DNA from: Streptomyces sp. NRRL F-6492
Lineage (GTDB): Bacteria; Actinomycetota; Actinomycetes; Streptomycetales; Streptomycetaceae
Assembly: GCF_001280125.1 (NCBI RefSeq)
Contig: NZ_LGEG01000204.1
Location: 58,843-122,842 of the forward strand
Direction of reading: 5' to 3'
DNA: 64,000 nucleotides
Made by a program: the position numbers and the translations under genes. Below are positions 7,333 to 17,772 of the stretch, in pieces. Position 1 is the stretch's first letter. Every line of letters begins with the position of its first letter. The notes beneath the pieces were generated by a model. The model saw nothing but the letters and a program-made list of their open reading frames with translations, was not told the origin of the DNA and searched no databases.

Positions 7333-9056
7333 GCGTCCCGGCCGGCGTCGGGGCCGCCGTGGGTGGCGGCGTCGGAGTCGTCGAACACGTCCCGCTTGCC
7401 GTCCTTGCCCTGGTCGAGGGCGGCGACCTCGGGGTAGTTGAGGTCGAAGGCGGGGGACTCGGAGCGGATGCGCGGGAGGGTGACGAAGTTGTGCCGGGGC
7501 GGCGGGCAGGAGGTGGCCCATTCCAGGGAGCGGCCGAAGCCCCACGGGTCGTCGACGGTGACGCGGGGAGCGGTCCTGGCCGTCTTCCAGACGTTGTAGA
7601 AGAACGGCAGGGTGGACGCCCCCAGCAGGAACGCGCCGATGGAGGAGACCGTGTTCAGCGCGGTGAAGCCGTCGGCGTCCAGGTAGTCGGCGTAACGGCG
7701 CGGCATCCCCTCGGCGCCCAGCCAGTGCTGGACCAGGAACGTGCCGTGGAAGCCGACGAAGAGGGTCCAGAAGTGGATTTTGCCCAGGCGTTCGTCGAGC
7801 ATCGTGCCGGTCATCTTGGGCCACCAGAAGTAGAACCCTGCGAACGTCGCGAAGACGACCGTGCCGAAGACGACGTAGTGGAAGTGGGCGACGACGAAGT
7901 AGCTGTCGGTGACGTGGAAGTCCATCGGCGGCGAGGCGAGGATGATCCCGGTCAGACCGCCGAGCAGGAAGGTGACCAGGAAGCCGATCGACCACAGCAT
8001 GGGCGTCTCGAAGGAGAGCGACCCCTTCCACATCGTGCCGATCCAGTTGAAGAACTTCACCCCGGTCGGGACGGCGATCAGGAAGGTCATGAAGGAGAAG
8101 AACGGCAGCAGGACCGCCCCGGTGGCGAACATGTGGTGCGCCCACACCGTCACCGAAAGCCCCGCGATGGCGATGGTCGCGGCGACCAGACCGATGTAGC
8201 CGAAGAGGGGTTTGCGGGAGAAGACCGGCAGGATCTCGCTGACGATGCCGAAGAACGGCAGCGCGATGATGTAGACCTCCGGGTGCCCGAAGAACCAGAA
8301 CAGGTGCTGCCACAGCAGCGCCCCGCCGTTGGCCGGATCGAAGACGTGCGCCCCGAACTTCCGGTCCGCCTCCAGCGCGAACAGGGCCGCGGCCAGGACG
8401 GGGAAGGCGAGCAGGACGAGCACCGAGGTCAGCAGCACGTTCCAGGTGAAGATCGGCATGCGGAACATCGTCATCCCCGGTGCGCGCATGCAGATGATCG
8501 TGGTGACGAAGTTGACCGCGCCCAGGATCGTGCCGAAACCGGCGAACGCCAGCCCCATGATCCACATGTCGCCACCCACGTACGGCGTGTGCTCCCCGCC
8601 GCTCAGCGGCGTGTAGGCGGTCCAGCCGAAGTCCGCCGTGCCCTGGGGGGTGAAGATCCCCGCGAAGGCGATCAGGCCGCCGAAGAGGAAGAGCCAGTAC
8701 GAGAACATGTTCAGCCGGGGGAAGGCGACGTCGGGCGAGCCGATCTGCAAGGGCATGATCGCGTTGGCGAAACCGGCGAACGTGGGGGTGGCGAACAGCA
8801 GCAGCATCACCGTCCCGTGCAGGGTGAACACCTGGTTGTACTGTTCGGGCGAGACGATCTGCAGGCCCGGCCGCGCCAGCTCCGCCCGGAGCACGAGCGC
8901 CAGCAGACCTCCCAGCAGGAAGAAGACGAACGACGTGATCAGGTAGAGGTGCCCGATCTTCTTGTGGTCGGTCGTCGTCAACCAGTCCACGACGACCCCT
9001 CCGGGGCCCCTTCCTCTCACGGGCACGAGGGCGGGCGGCTCCGTGGCGACGGTCAT
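7329..9056 (-). CDS. ctaD: Cytochrome c oxidase subunit I (aa3 type), orphan copy
   Basis: Catalytic haem-copper subunit that reduces O2 at the haem a3-CuB centre in the cytoplasmic membrane. It has 575 residues, from ATG 9056 ([13 protein letters not shown]) with GGAG upstream. Helices II, VI and VII are readable: [12 protein letters not shown] (low-spin haem ligand), [19 protein letters not shown] (CuB His and cross-linked Tyr) and HHMFATG (two CuB His). No ctaC, ctaE or bc1 genes are adjacent, unlike the main actinobacterial operon, so this is probably a second subunit I copy that pairs with subunits encoded elsewhere. The downstream membrane gene is coupled. Confidence 0.93.
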   Translation of the reverse strand: MTVATEPPALVPVRGRGPGGVVVDWLTTTDHKKIGHLYLITSFVFFLLGGLLALVLRAELARPGLQIVSPEQYNQVFTLHGTVMLLLFATPTFAGFANAIMPLQIGSPDVAFPRLNMFSYWLFLFGGLIAFAGIFTPQGTADFGWTAYTPLSGGEHTPYVGGDMWIMGLAFAGFGTILGAVNFVTTIICMRAPGMTMFRMPIFTWNVLLTSVLVLLAFPVLAAALFALEADRKFGAHVFDPANGGALLWQHLFWFFGHPEVYIIALPFFGIVSEILPVFSRKPLFGYIGLVAATIAIAGLSVTVWAHHMFATGAVLLPFFSFMTFLIAVPTGVKFFNWIGTMWKGSLSFETPMLWSIGFLVTFLLGGLTGIILASPPMDFHVTDSYFVVAHFHYVVFGTVVFATFAGFYFWWPKMTGTMLDERLGKIHFWTLFVGFHGTFLVQHWLGAEGMPRRYADYLDADGFTALNTVSSIGAFLLGASTLPFFYNVWKTARTAPRVTVDDPWGFGRSLEWATSCPPPRHNFVTLPRIRSESPAFDLNYPEVAALDQGKDGKRDVFDDSDAATHGGPDAGRDA

Positions 9057-9447
9057 GGGAACTCCTGCGACGGGTTCAGGGGAAAGCACGCGGGCAGGGC
9101 GACCGTAGACCAACTTTTTCGGCAAAACCAACAAATGCGGACACTTGACCCAAAGTGCCTTATTGCGTAGACCGTGACCTGCACTTTTCGAGCGCCATGA
9201 CCAAGAAGCACCCACCCGGCGGATGCGGGCGACGACTCGCCGCGCCCCGCGCGCCCCGCAACCGGCGACGCGCGTGGCGGTTCCGGCGCACGCGGACACC
9301 GCGGCCTGCCCGGCGACCGCCGGATCCACCGGCCCGGGCGCGAACACCCCATGTCTCCGAGATGCCCCGGACCACACGGTTTCCCTCGTGCGTTCCGGGG
9401 CACACGCGCGAACGGGATGTCCCCCGTTCGGAGTAAGGAGACGACTG
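9057..9447. other. Divergent intergenic region between ctaD and DUF5133 gene
   Basis: This 391-bp gap has no gene. AT-rich sequence at 9108-9170 upstream of ctaD contains an inverted repeat CACTT-N6-AAGTG (9142-9157) and probably the ctaD promoter. Near the other end, CGAACGGG at 9409-9416 pairs with CCCGTTCG at 9423-9430, a 5'-leader hairpin directly before the DUF5133 ribosome-binding site. Confidence 0.6.
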
Positions 9448-9675
9448 ATGCTGATGGCCCACCCCATGGTGCTGGAGAACCTCGTCGAGCAGTACGGGGC
9501 GCTGCGGGCCCTGTACGCCGAGAACGGTTCGGCCGAGGTGCGTCGACAGCTCGAGGACGTCACCTACACCCTGTGCGTGTCCACCGGCACCCGTGACATC
9601 GACGCGGCCCTGGCCACCTCTCGCCGCCAACTGGCCCGCGCTCGCTCCGAGATCGACTTCGCACTCGTCGGCTGA
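9448..9675 (+). CDS. DUF5133 domain protein
   Basis: Small protein of 75 residues, [20 protein letters not shown], matching the DUF5133 family found widely in Streptomyces. AAGGAG at 9435-9440 selects ATG 9448. It is largely helical with a conserved C-terminal segment ([20 protein letters not shown]). Function of the family is unknown, though I recall copies in regulatory and stress contexts. A hairpin sits immediately upstream of the ribosome-binding site, so translation may be regulated. Confidence 0.8.
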   Translation: MLMAHPMVLENLVEQYGALRALYAENGSAEVRRQLEDVTYTLCVSTGTRDIDAALATSRRQLARARSEIDFALVG

Positions 9676-9921
9676 CCGCGACGGTCACACCGCGTCACGG
9701 CGCGGGTGCACCCGCTCCTCCTCCACCGATTCGGCAGCGTCCGCGGCAGGGCCGCGCGGCTCCCCCCGGACCTCGTGTGCCGCCCGTGAGGGGCCGTCGC
9801 ACGTCCCCGCGCAGGGACCCCCACGGCCGGTGAACCGCGCCGCAGTGGGTAGTCGCCCTCCGGCACCCGTACGCGGTTGCCGTGAAACCGTACGGGCCAC
9901 ACCGGGGAAAGGAGCCGAGCC

Positions 9922-10071
9922 ATGCAGGAGAGCACCCCGTCGCAGGCCGAGGGAGAGCGTCCCGAGGAAGACGGCCCGGAGGAGACGGAGCACCCGGGCA
10001 CCGAGCCGGAGCGCACCACGCCGTCGCAGGCCGAGGGAGAGCGGGAGCCGGACGACGACGGGAGCGCGTAG
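9922..10071 (+). CDS. Small acidic repeat-containing protein
   Basis: Unrecognised 49-residue ORF beginning MQESTPSQAEGERPEEDG and ending DDDGSA, with GGAG at 9910-9913 before ATG 9922. It is very rich in Glu, Asp, Pro and Gly, predicted disordered. The TPSQAEGER segment appears twice, encoded by a 23-bp exact direct repeat. The good ribosome-binding site and codon bias argue for a real gene. The gap before it (9676-9921) shows nothing else. Confidence 0.6.
   Translation: MQESTPSQAEGERPEEDGPEETEHPGTEPERTTPSQAEGEREPDDDGSA
9937..10043 (+). repeat. 23-bp direct repeat inside small acidic ORF
   Basis: 9937-9959 and 10021-10043 are identical (from CCGTCGCAGG to GGGAGAGCG), offset by 84 bp, which preserves the reading frame. 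Each copy encodes PSQAEGER. Confidence 0.85.
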
Positions 10072-10167
10072 CGTCGTCCGGTCCCCCGGGGCGGAACCTC
10101 GCGGTCCGTCGTACTGAAGAATGGCCGCGATCCGTTTCGCCCGCTATTGGCCGGTTATACGAGGTTC

Positions 10168-11151
10168 ATGACTTCCGCTCCCGACCTCGACGGTCATGAC
10201 CCTGCCGACGGAACCGTGCGGCGGGCGCTGGAACGCGTCCTGCCGTCGGCCTCGGGCCCCGGCAGGGTCCTCCGGGCCATGGATCGCGTGGAGCGGTCCA
10301 CCGCCCTCGACGGGCCGGCCGGACGCCTCGGCCGCGTGGTCCGGGCACTCCCCCTGGGCCGGGCGAGGGACGTGCTGCACGGACGTTGGCTGGGCCACCC
10401 CGTCCATCCGGTGATGGTGCAGGTGCCGATCGGCGCCTGGTTCTCGGCGGCGGTGCTCGACGCGGTGCCGGGGCAGCGGCGGGCGGCGGGCGCGCTGATC
10501 GGCGTGGGGCTCGCGGCCGCGGCTCCGGCGGCCGTGGCGGGCTGGGTCGACTGGGCCGAGCTGCAGCGCCGCCAGATGCGGGTCGGGCTGGTGCACGCGG
10601 CGGTGAACATCACGGGAGTGGGGCTCTACACGGGTTCCCTGGTCGCCCGGGTGCAGGGCCGCGCCGCCCTGGGCAAGGCCCTGGGACTCGCGGGTCTGAC
10701 CGTCGTCGGCGTCGGCGGCGCGATCGGCGGCCACCTCGCCTACCGGCAGGCTTCGGGCGCCAACCGCACCGCGTCGGTGCCGGACCTGGTGGAGCCGGGC
10801 TGGCACGGGATCGGGCCGATCGCGGACCTTCCGCTCGGGCGGGCGGCCCGGCGGCACGTCGGCGACGTGGCCGTCCTGGTGGTGCGCGAGAGCACGGACC
10901 GCGTGCACGTCCTGGTGGATTCGTGCAGTCACGCGGCCGGTCCCCTGTCGCGGGGCACGATCGAGGACGGCTGTGTGCGCTGCCCGTGGCACGGCAGCGT
11001 CTTCCGCCTGGAGGACGGCTGGAACGTGCGCGGCCCCGCGACGGCCCCCCAGCCCGTTTTCGACACGCGCGTCGTCGACGGCCGCGTCGAGGTGAGGCTG
11101 CGCGCACCGGAGGCGGAGGCCGCGGCCTCCCCCTCCCCCGACCGGGCATGA
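10168..11151 (+). CDS. Membrane DUF2231 protein fused to a Rieske [2Fe-2S] domain
   Basis: Protein of 327 residues. The N-terminal half (about 60-195) is a DUF2231-type multi-helix membrane domain, beginning at the conserved GHPVHP (His77, His80). The C-terminal half (about 205-315) is a Rieske domain with ligands Cys253/His255 (CSH) and Cys272/His275 (CPWHG). This layout suggests a membrane-bound electron-transfer protein, with the cluster on one face of the membrane; partners are unknown. ATG 10168 is preferred over TTG 10147, as GAGG is just upstream of it, though with short spacing. It is transcribed alone. Confidence 0.88.
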   Translation: MTSAPDLDGHDPADGTVRRALERVLPSASGPGRVLRAMDRVERSTALDGPAGRLGRVVRALPLGRARDVLHGRWLGHPVHPVMVQVPIGAWFSAAVLDAVPGQRRAAGALIGVGLAAAAPAAVAGWVDWAELQRRQMRVGLVHAAVNITGVGLYTGSLVARVQGRAALGKALGLAGLTVVGVGGAIGGHLAYRQASGANRTASVPDLVEPGWHGIGPIADLPLGRAARRHVGDVAVLVVRESTDRVHVLVDSCSHAAGPLSRGTIEDGCVRCPWHGSVFRLEDGWNVRGPATAPQPVFDTRVVDGRVEVRLRAPEAEAAASPSPDRA

Positions 11152-11207
11152 CGTCTCCCTCGCACGGAACGAGGAGCGTCGTCGCGCACACGGCCACCGT
11201 CGGGTCC

Positions 11208-11927
11208 TCAGGAAGCCGGACGCGCGTGCCGTCCGGCCCGTGACCCCGCGTACGCGGCGATACGGAGTGACCGGAGGCGGTCGACGGGGTGGAAGTCCGG
11301 CAGGAGGGCGAGATAGGGGTCGAACGCGTCGCCGTCCGGCGAAGGCCGGGACGCCTCCCCGTGGAGGGTGAGCCGGGCCAGGGGCCGCCAGGATCCGGCC
11401 GCCCCGAAACAGAGCTGGAACACCATGGGCCGCCCGGCAGTGACCGCTCCCACCGCCCCGGGGTCGGCGGGAATCCTCCGGGTTCCGGGCGCCGGGAACG
11501 CGGCCACCACCCCCTGCCGCCCGCCGACGGCGTACGGCAGGAGGGTGGAGTACGGACCTGCCGTGGCGGACGTGCGAGGGAGCGGTACGTGGCGGGTCCA
11601 GCGGCCTCGGCCGCCGGTCGTGAGGAGCAGGTCCAGGAAGCGGCCCGGCCCGCCCGCGTCCTGGACCCTCACCGCGAGGCCCAACCCGTCCGGCAGGGGG
11701 TGCGGCAGCCCGGCGCCCCGGGACCAGCGGGCCGTCACCGCGTAGGAGCCGGGCACGTCGAGCCACGGCACGTCCCAGCGGTCCCGGCGGCCGGGTACGA
11801 CGAGGTGTCCCGTGAGGGCCGCTCCGCGGGGGTGCAGGGCCGGCCGGTTCCCGCGACGGCGGGCGGCGGCCCGTGCGGCACGGAAGGCGAGGCGGTCGAG
11901 GCGGTCGAGGCGGTCGAGGGAGTCCAT
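11208..11927 (-). CDS. Conserved actinobacterial protein, phosphodiesterase-annotated/catalase-like family
   Basis: Protein of 239 residues from ATG 11927. Conserved-looking blocks include GHLVVPGRRDRWDVPWLDVP, SRGAGLPHPLPDGLGLAVRV and LDLLLTTGGRGRWTRH. I recall homologues in Streptomyces annotated as phosphodiesterase without clear catalytic motifs. The central pattern (pure SRGxG...DxxGLA(L)RV) resembles the haem-binding core of catalase-like proteins, but no catalase His/Asn/Tyr set is visible, so function is unassigned. The N-terminus is MDSLDRLDRLDRLAF, encoded by a 9-bp unit repeated three times, which may vary in length between strains. Confidence 0.65.
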   Translation of the reverse strand: MDSLDRLDRLDRLAFRAARAAARRRGNRPALHPRGAALTGHLVVPGRRDRWDVPWLDVPGSYAVTARWSRGAGLPHPLPDGLGLAVRVQDAGGPGRFLDLLLTTGGRGRWTRHVPLPRTSATAGPYSTLLPYAVGGRQGVVAAFPAPGTRRIPADPGAVGAVTAGRPMVFQLCFGAAGSWRPLARLTLHGEASRPSPDGDAFDPYLALLPDFHPVDRLRSLRIAAYAGSRAGRHARPAS

Positions 11928-12202
11928 CCGACTGTCCGTTCCTGTTGTCGACGGTGATGCGGGCGGAGCCCGACACCACCGTCGTCTGCCCAGGATCGCG
12001 CCGGTCGACCGGATCGCCCCGGGCGTGATCGGACGGGGGCGGGCGCTCCCGTCGTCGGCGGTCTGCGGGGCCCGTACGCAGTGCGCGCTGTGCGTTCCCG
12101 CGTGTGCGCCGTGCGTTCCCGCGAGCAGGGTGTCGAACAGCGGGGGAGGCCGTTCACGGCGCCGCACCCGGCGTCGTGGTCGGTCCGTCGAACGGCTCTT
12201 GT

Positions 12203-12850
12203 TCAGGCCTTGCGGGCCAGCAGGTGGATCTCCTGGAACTGTCGCCGGTCGGTGGGCCGTGGCTCGCGGACCATCCGGGCCGTTTCGGCGAGGCCGGACT
12301 CGCGCAGCGTCGCGGCGAGGTGATCGGGCCACCACCGGTGGGCCGGCGCGACCGCGTGGTCGAAGACCTGCGTCGGGTGCGACGGTCCCTCGCTCCCCGA
12401 GAAGGCGATCAGGAGATGGCCGCCGGGCGTCAGTACGCGGTGGAACTCCGCCAGGATCGCGGGGAGTTCGTCCGGCGGGATGTGGATGACGGACCAGCGC
12501 GAGAGCACGCCGTCCAGCGCGCCGTCGGCGATGTCGAGGGCGGCCATCGAGCCCACGTCGAACCGCAGGCGCGGGTGGGCCCGGCGGGCCAGTTCGATCA
12601 TCGCGGGAGACGCGTCGACGCCGGACGCCGTCAGTCCCAGCCCGTCCAGGTGGGCGGTGACGTGGCCGGGCCCGCATCCCAGGTCGGCGACCCGGCCGTC
12701 CCCGTGCACGCGGACGACCTCGGCGAAGGCGCCCAGGAACGCGCGGTCCAGGGGGCTGTCCCGCAGGGTGTCGCGGAACATCCGCTCGTAGGTGGAGGCG
12801 ACGGCGTCGTAGGCCTCGCGGGTGGAGGCGTGGGCATCGTGATCGGGCAT
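12203..12850 (-). CDS. Class I SAM-dependent methyltransferase
   Basis: Protein of 215 residues. SAM-binding motif I is VADLGCGPGHVTAHL, followed by the acidic loop TASGVDASPAMIELARR, and the LDGVLSRWSVIHIP and LTPGGHLLIAFSG segments complete the fold. It lacks membrane segments. Substrate is unknown; the sequence resembles small-molecule O/C/N-methyltransferases of the Methyltransf_11/25 type. It stands downstream of the pntAB terminator on the same strand and is probably transcribed separately. The 275-bp gap on its downstream side (11928-12202) shows no gene. Confidence 0.85.
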   Translation of the reverse strand: MPDHDAHASTREAYDAVASTYERMFRDTLRDSPLDRAFLGAFAEVVRVHGDGRVADLGCGPGHVTAHLDGLGLTASGVDASPAMIELARRAHPRLRFDVGSMAALDIADGALDGVLSRWSVIHIPPDELPAILAEFHRVLTPGGHLLIAFSGSEGPSHPTQVFDHAVAPAHRWWPDHLAATLRESGLAETARMVREPRPTDRRQFQEIHLLARKA

Positions 12851-12888
12851 GCCCGCGACAGTAGTTCCCGGGCGGGGGGTGAAGCACG

Positions 12889-12944
12889 GGGGCCTCCCGG
12901 CTCCGGCGCGGACGTCCTGCTCCGCGTCGGAGCCGGGAGGCCCC
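12889..12944. terminator. Strong branched hairpin after pntB
   Basis: A perfect 17-bp stem pairs 12889-12905 with 12928-12944. Inside it a second stem pairs 12907-12912 with 12921-12926. It lies 16 bp past the pntB stop, so it is the likely terminator of the pntAB operon. Confidence 0.85.
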
Positions 12945-12959
12945 GGCCCCCGTCGTGCC

Positions 12960-14378
12960 TCAGAGGGCGCCGACGATGTCCTCGACCCGGGCCTTCGCGT
13001 CGCCGAAGAGCATCGAGGTGTTCTCCTTGAAGAAGAGCGGGTTCTGCACGCCCGCGTATCCGGAGGCCATCGAGCGCTTGAACACGATGACCTTGCCGGC
13101 CTCCCAGACGGTGAGGACCGGCATGCCGGCGATCGGGCTGCCGGGGTCCTCGGCCCCGGCCGGGTTGACCGTGTCGTTGGCGCCGATCACGAGGACGACG
13201 TCGGTCGCGGCGAAGTCCTCGTTGATCTCGTCCATTTCGAGGACGATGTCGTACGGCACCTTGGCCTCGGCGAGGAGCACGTTCATGTGGCCGGGCAGGC
13301 GGCCGGCGACCGGATGGATGCCGAACCGTACGTCGACGCCCTTGGCGCGCAGCTTCGAGGTGAGCTCCGCGACCGGGTACTGGGCCTGGGCGACGGCCAT
13401 GCCGTAGCCGGGCGTGATGACCACGGACCGGGCCGAGCCGAGCAGTTCGGCGGCGCTCTCGGCGGTGATCTCGGTGTGCTCGCCGTAGTCGACGTCCGAG
13501 TCCGACGGCGCCTCGATGCCGAAGCCGCCGGCGATGACCGAGAAGAAGGAGCGGTTCATCGCCTTGCACATGATGTAGCTGAGGTAGGCGCCGGACGAGC
13601 CGACCAGCGCGCCGGTGATGATCAGCAGGTCGTTGCCGAGCAGGAAGCCCGAGGCGGCCGCGGCCCAGCCGGAGTAGCTGTTGAGCATCGAGACCACGAC
13701 CGGCATGTCGCCGCCGCCGATCGAGGCCACCAGGTGCCAGCCGAGGGCGAGGGCCAGGACCGTCACGGCGATGAGGAGCCACAGCTCCGGCGTGATCACG
13801 AACCACACCGTCAGGGCGACGAACAGGGCGAGCGAACCCAGGTTCAGGATGTTCTTGCCCGGGAGCACCAGCGGCTTGGAGTCGACCTTCGCGGCGAGCT
13901 TCAGGTACGCCACGACGGAACCGGTGAAGGTCACCGCGCCGATGAACAGGCCGATGAACACCTCGGCGTGGTGGATGCCGAGCGTGCCGAGGGCGTCCAG
14001 GGCCTTCGCCTCGTGGCCGTCCGGGTCGTACTCGACGTTCAGGAAGCCGTTCCAGCTGACCAGGACGGCGGCCAGACCGACGAAGGAGTGCAGCAGCGCG
14101 ATCAGCTCGGGCATCCCGGTCATCTCGACGCCGCGGGCCCGCTGGAGGCCGATCAGCGCGCCGACCAGCATCGCGACGCCCATCAGGCCGAGGCCCGCGG
14201 TGCTGACGTCGCCGTCCACCGCGAGCACGACCGTCGCGACGAGCGCGACGCCCATGCCGAGCATGCCGAACGCGTTGCCGAGCCGTGCCGTCTCGTGCTT
14301 GGAGAGTCCTGCCAGCGCCAGGATGAACAGCAGCGCGGCAACAAGGTAGGCCGCCTGTGCGGCAATGGTCGCAGACAT
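12960..14378 (-). CDS. pntB: NAD(P)+ transhydrogenase, beta subunit
   Basis: Membrane beta subunit of the proton-translocating transhydrogenase: NADH + NADP+ + H+(out) gives NAD+ + NADPH + H+(in). It has 472 residues. About nine transmembrane helices come first ([20 protein letters not shown] onward). The NADP(H)-binding dIII domain follows from about residue 300, with the [10 protein letters not shown] and [10 protein letters not shown] motifs and the C-terminal Lys/Tyr-rich [10 protein letters not shown]. The ATG starts one base after the pntA stop, so the two are coupled. Length matches the family. Confidence 0.96.
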   Translation of the reverse strand: MSATIAAQAAYLVAALLFILALAGLSKHETARLGNAFGMLGMGVALVATVVLAVDGDVSTAGLGLMGVAMLVGALIGLQRARGVEMTGMPELIALLHSFVGLAAVLVSWNGFLNVEYDPDGHEAKALDALGTLGIHHAEVFIGLFIGAVTFTGSVVAYLKLAAKVDSKPLVLPGKNILNLGSLALFVALTVWFVITPELWLLIAVTVLALALGWHLVASIGGGDMPVVVSMLNSYSGWAAAASGFLLGNDLLIITGALVGSSGAYLSYIMCKAMNRSFFSVIAGGFGIEAPSDSDVDYGEHTEITAESAAELLGSARSVVITPGYGMAVAQAQYPVAELTSKLRAKGVDVRFGIHPVAGRLPGHMNVLLAEAKVPYDIVLEMDEINEDFAATDVVLVIGANDTVNPAGAEDPGSPIAGMPVLTVWEAGKVIVFKRSMASGYAGVQNPLFFKENTSMLFGDAKARVEDIVGAL

Positions 14379-14379
14379 G

Positions 14380-15903
14380 TCAGCTCCGGTTGAACATGGC
14401 GAGCATGCGACGCGTCACCGCGAAGCCGCCGAAGACATTGATACTGGCCAGGAGGATCGCCACGGACGACAGCACCGTGACCGCCGTGCCGGTGTGGCCG
14501 ATCTGCAGGAGCGCGCCGACGACGATGATCCCGGAGATCGCGTTCGTCACCGACATCAACGGTGTGTGCAGGGCGTGGTGCACGTGGCCGATCACGTAGT
14601 AGCCGATCACGATCGCGAGCACGAAGACCGTCACGTGGGGCAGCAGCGCCGCCGGCGCGAACGCGGCGGTGAGGAAGAGCGCCAGGGCGCCGAGGGCCAC
14701 CCCGCCGAACTTCTGCCTCGCCGTCATCGGCGCCTTCTTCGGCGCGGGCTCCACCACGGCGGCGGGCGCGGGGGCCGGGGCCGCCGACACCTGGACCGGC
14801 GGGGGCGGCCAGGCCGACTCGCCCTTCCGTACGACGGTGATCGAGCGCTGTACCGGGTCGTCCCAGTCGAGGACGAGGCGGGCGTCCTTGTCCGGCGTCA
14901 TCAGCTTCAGCAGGTTGACCAGGTTCGTGCCGTACAACTGCGAGGCCTGCGCGGGCAGTCGGCCCGCGAGGTCGGTGTAGCCGATGATCGTCACGCCGTT
15001 CTCCGTGACGGTCCGCTCGCCCTTCACGGTGCCCTCGACGTTGCCGCCGTTGGCGGCCGCCATGTCGATGATCACCGAGCCCGGCTTCATGCCCGCCACC
15101 ATCTCGGCGGTGATCAGCGTCGGCGCGGGGCGGCCGGGGATCAGCGCGGTGGTGATGACGATGTCGACCTCGCGGCACTGGGCGGCGTAGAGCTCGGCCT
15201 CGCGCGCCTTGTAGTCGTCGCCCATCTCCTTGGCGTAGCCGGTCTTCGAGACCTCGGTCTCGGGGGACTCGATCGACAGGTACTCGCCGCCGAGGGAGCG
15301 GACCTGGTCGGCCACCTCCGGCCGGGGGTCCGTGGCGCGCACGATCGCGCCGAGCGAGCCCGAGGCGCCGATCGCCGCCAGGCCGGCGACGCCGGCGCCC
15401 GCGATCAGCACCTTCGCCGGCGGCACCTTGCCCGCCGCGGTCACCTGGCCGGTGAAGAACCGGCCGAACTCGTGCGCCGCCTCGATGACGGCCCGGTAGC
15501 CGGCGATGTTCGCCATCGAGGACAGCACGTCCATCGACTGGGCCCGGCTGATGCGCGGCACGGCGTCCATCGACAGGGCGGTGAAGGGGCGCCGGCCCAG
15601 GTCCTCGACCATCGCCGGGTCGAAGGCCGGGGCGAACAGGGCGATCACCGTCGCCTCCGACCGGACCCGGTCCAGCTGGGCCGGGGCCGGGGCGTTGACC
15701 CCCAGCACCACGTCCGCCGCCACCGCGTCGCCGACGGTGGCCCCCGCGGCCTCGTAGGCGCCGTCGGTGAAACCGGCCGCGACGCCCGCGCCGGGGTCGA
15801 CGACCACGCCGTACCCCAGTTTGCGGATCTGTTCGACAGTGGCCGGCGTGGCCGAAACGCGACTCTCACCTGCCCGCGCTTCCTTGAGGACTCCGACAAT
15901 CAC
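14380..15903 (-). CDS. pntA: NAD(P)+ transhydrogenase, fused alpha subunit
   Basis: Alpha subunit of 507 residues with both the NAD(H)-binding dI domain and the C-terminal membrane helices (about residues 410-500) in one chain, the E. coli-like fused form. The start is GTG 15903 ([20 protein letters not shown]), with GGAG eight bases upstream; longer in-frame extensions have no family similarity. The alanine-dehydrogenase-like Rossmann motif is [15 protein letters not shown]. It supplies NADPH for biosynthesis driven by the proton gradient. The promoter lies in 15904-16117. Confidence 0.95.
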   Translation of the reverse strand: MIVGVLKEARAGESRVSATPATVEQIRKLGYGVVVDPGAGVAAGFTDGAYEAAGATVGDAVAADVVLGVNAPAPAQLDRVRSEATVIALFAPAFDPAMVEDLGRRPFTALSMDAVPRISRAQSMDVLSSMANIAGYRAVIEAAHEFGRFFTGQVTAAGKVPPAKVLIAGAGVAGLAAIGASGSLGAIVRATDPRPEVADQVRSLGGEYLSIESPETEVSKTGYAKEMGDDYKAREAELYAAQCREVDIVITTALIPGRPAPTLITAEMVAGMKPGSVIIDMAAANGGNVEGTVKGERTVTENGVTIIGYTDLAGRLPAQASQLYGTNLVNLLKLMTPDKDARLVLDWDDPVQRSITVVRKGESAWPPPPVQVSAAPAPAPAAVVEPAPKKAPMTARQKFGGVALGALALFLTAAFAPAALLPHVTVFVLAIVIGYYVIGHVHHALHTPLMSVTNAISGIIVVGALLQIGHTGTAVTVLSSVAILLASINVFGGFAVTRRMLAMFNRS

Positions 15904-16117
15904 GAGTGTTCTCCGTTCGCTGCTCTGGCCGTCAACGGCGTGTTCCGACTCGATCAGAAGTGCGCCCGCGATGGTCCGGAGCACGCCGCTCAGCTTGACG
16001 CCGAGACCCCTCCTTGAACAGCACCCACTGGTGAGGCACACGCAACACTTGACGGGCCCGGGTCCCGTACCCCAAGGAACGGCGTACGGGCGTCGTGGCG
16101 CGGGGAGCGGAGCGGGC

Positions 16118-17626
16118 TCAGTGCTCGCAGAGGGAGAATTCCCGCTCGTAGAGCTGCTCATTGTGTTCGTCGACGAAGAACTTGCGTTCCCGCATGAGCT
16201 GCTCGCGGTATTCCCGGGCCTGTTCGAGCGTCATGGTCGAGGTGTCGGACCACGGCTGCTGAGGCGGCACGTCGGAGGTCGAGACGATCCTTTCCGACGG
16301 GTCGACCAGGAAGAAGGCGAGGATCTTGCGGTGTCCCGGGCGGGTGGGGTCCGCGAGGCGGAACGGGTCGACGCGGTGTTGCAGGACGTTCGGGAACGCC
16401 AGGCAGCGGCCCGCCGGGGTCGACGCCGATCCCAGCGTCTGGTTCAGCGCGTCCTCGTCCTCCAGGCCGTAGACCTCGCGCAGGCCGTTGTCGTCGTTCT
16501 GCGCGTAGCTCGGATCGTCGAGGGCCGCCCGGAAACCCAGCCGGCTTTCGGTGATGTTCTCGCTGTCCCAGTAGTAGATGCCGGTCGAGACGATCCGCTC
16601 GTTCAGCATTCCCTCGACGTGCCAGGAACCGCCGGAGTACTCGGGCTTGTCCGGGGTGAGGTGAAGGGTGGCGAGCTTGACTATGACCTGGAGGCGGCGG
16701 CCGCGCAGGTCGATCCGGGCGGATTCGCCGGGCGCCGGGGGCGGGGTGAAGGCCGGGGCGTCCGGGACGACCGGGAGGCGGTTCTCCCACCAGTCCTCGT
16801 GAGCCTCTCCCCACGCGTCGAGGGCTTTCTTGTAGGCCATGTCATCACCGTAGGAGGATTCCTCCGGGTACTTCGGCTCCGAGTCGTACCAGCCGTAGGG
16901 ATCGGCCTCGATGCGCGGGGGCCGCGGATGGCGCAGGTCGGTGAGCACGTTCTCCCACAGCGGGAGCATGCGCGCGAACAGTTCCGGCAGGACGGAGGCG
17001 AGTTCGCGATGCTTCTCGGGGTGGACGTTGTTGACGTACGAGCGGAAGGCGACGGCGCCGTCCTCGCTGACGTCGACGTCCGTGGGCAGCCACTGGAACT
17101 CCTCCGAGAACTCGTACTTCGTGTAGGAGTTCGCCGGATTCCGCCAAGCGCTTTCGGGTGCGCCGCTCGCCTCTCTCACCAGGCAGAACAGTGAGGGGTG
17201 AACCAGATCCAGCACCTGGCCGTCGGATCCGGGGTGCCAGTCCCTCTCCGCTTCGGGGACCTCCTCCAGAACCCGGACCGCCTCGCGCAGCCGGGACCTG
17301 AGCCCGTCGTCGACCAGGGCGTCCGACTGCCACACCCCGTCGACGGCGGACACCTCGATGCCGGTTCGCCCGTCCCGCAGCGCGGCGTAGTGCGCGAGTT
17401 CGGCGAGCACATAACGAACCTGTGCCTCGGTGAGCCCCTGGTCGATCGCCTCTCGCGTCCATCTGGCGACGATGTCGGGGTCGTTCATCTTGTCGAACCA
17501 TTCCGGCTTCGACCGAATGAGCGCGCTGCACCGCATCATCTGGAGTTCCCGCAGTGTTCGGGGCGCCGAATACCGCGCGACACGGGACGTGTGAAAGGGA
17601 AGCGGGAAAGCGGACAGGGCAGACAA
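16118..17626 (-). CDS. DUF4246 domain protein (putative 2-oxoglutarate/Fe(II) oxygenase-like)
   Basis: Protein of 502 residues that covers the whole DUF4246 family, best known from fungi and some Streptomyces. Landmarks are [20 protein letters not shown] near the N-terminus and [16 protein letters not shown] near the C-terminus. In the C-terminal half, WHVEG (HxE), QHRV and an Arg further on could form a 2-oxoglutarate/Fe(II) HxE...H site; this is my reading, not an established assignment. The start is TTG 17626, preceded by GGAGG. It is transcribed alone. The reaction is unknown. Confidence 0.8.
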   Translation of the reverse strand: MSALSAFPLPFHTSRVARYSAPRTLRELQMMRCSALIRSKPEWFDKMNDPDIVARWTREAIDQGLTEAQVRYVLAELAHYAALRDGRTGIEVSAVDGVWQSDALVDDGLRSRLREAVRVLEEVPEAERDWHPGSDGQVLDLVHPSLFCLVREASGAPESAWRNPANSYTKYEFSEEFQWLPTDVDVSEDGAVAFRSYVNNVHPEKHRELASVLPELFARMLPLWENVLTDLRHPRPPRIEADPYGWYDSEPKYPEESSYGDDMAYKKALDAWGEAHEDWWENRLPVVPDAPAFTPPPAPGESARIDLRGRRLQVIVKLATLHLTPDKPEYSGGSWHVEGMLNERIVSTGIYYWDSENITESRLGFRAALDDPSYAQNDDNGLREVYGLEDEDALNQTLGSASTPAGRCLAFPNVLQHRVDPFRLADPTRPGHRKILAFFLVDPSERIVSTSDVPPQQPWSDTSTMTLEQAREYREQLMRERKFFVDEHNEQLYEREFSLCEH

Positions 17627-17772
17627 TTCTTTCGGTCCTCCGAGTCGGTGTGCGGTGGCGGGAACGATACTTCAGCGCACTGACACCGCCGACGGCACGC
17701 GTTCCCGCCCCTCCGGGGAGGACTCCGCGGACCGGGACGCGTACGACGACGGCCCGGTGAGGGGGTGGCCCC

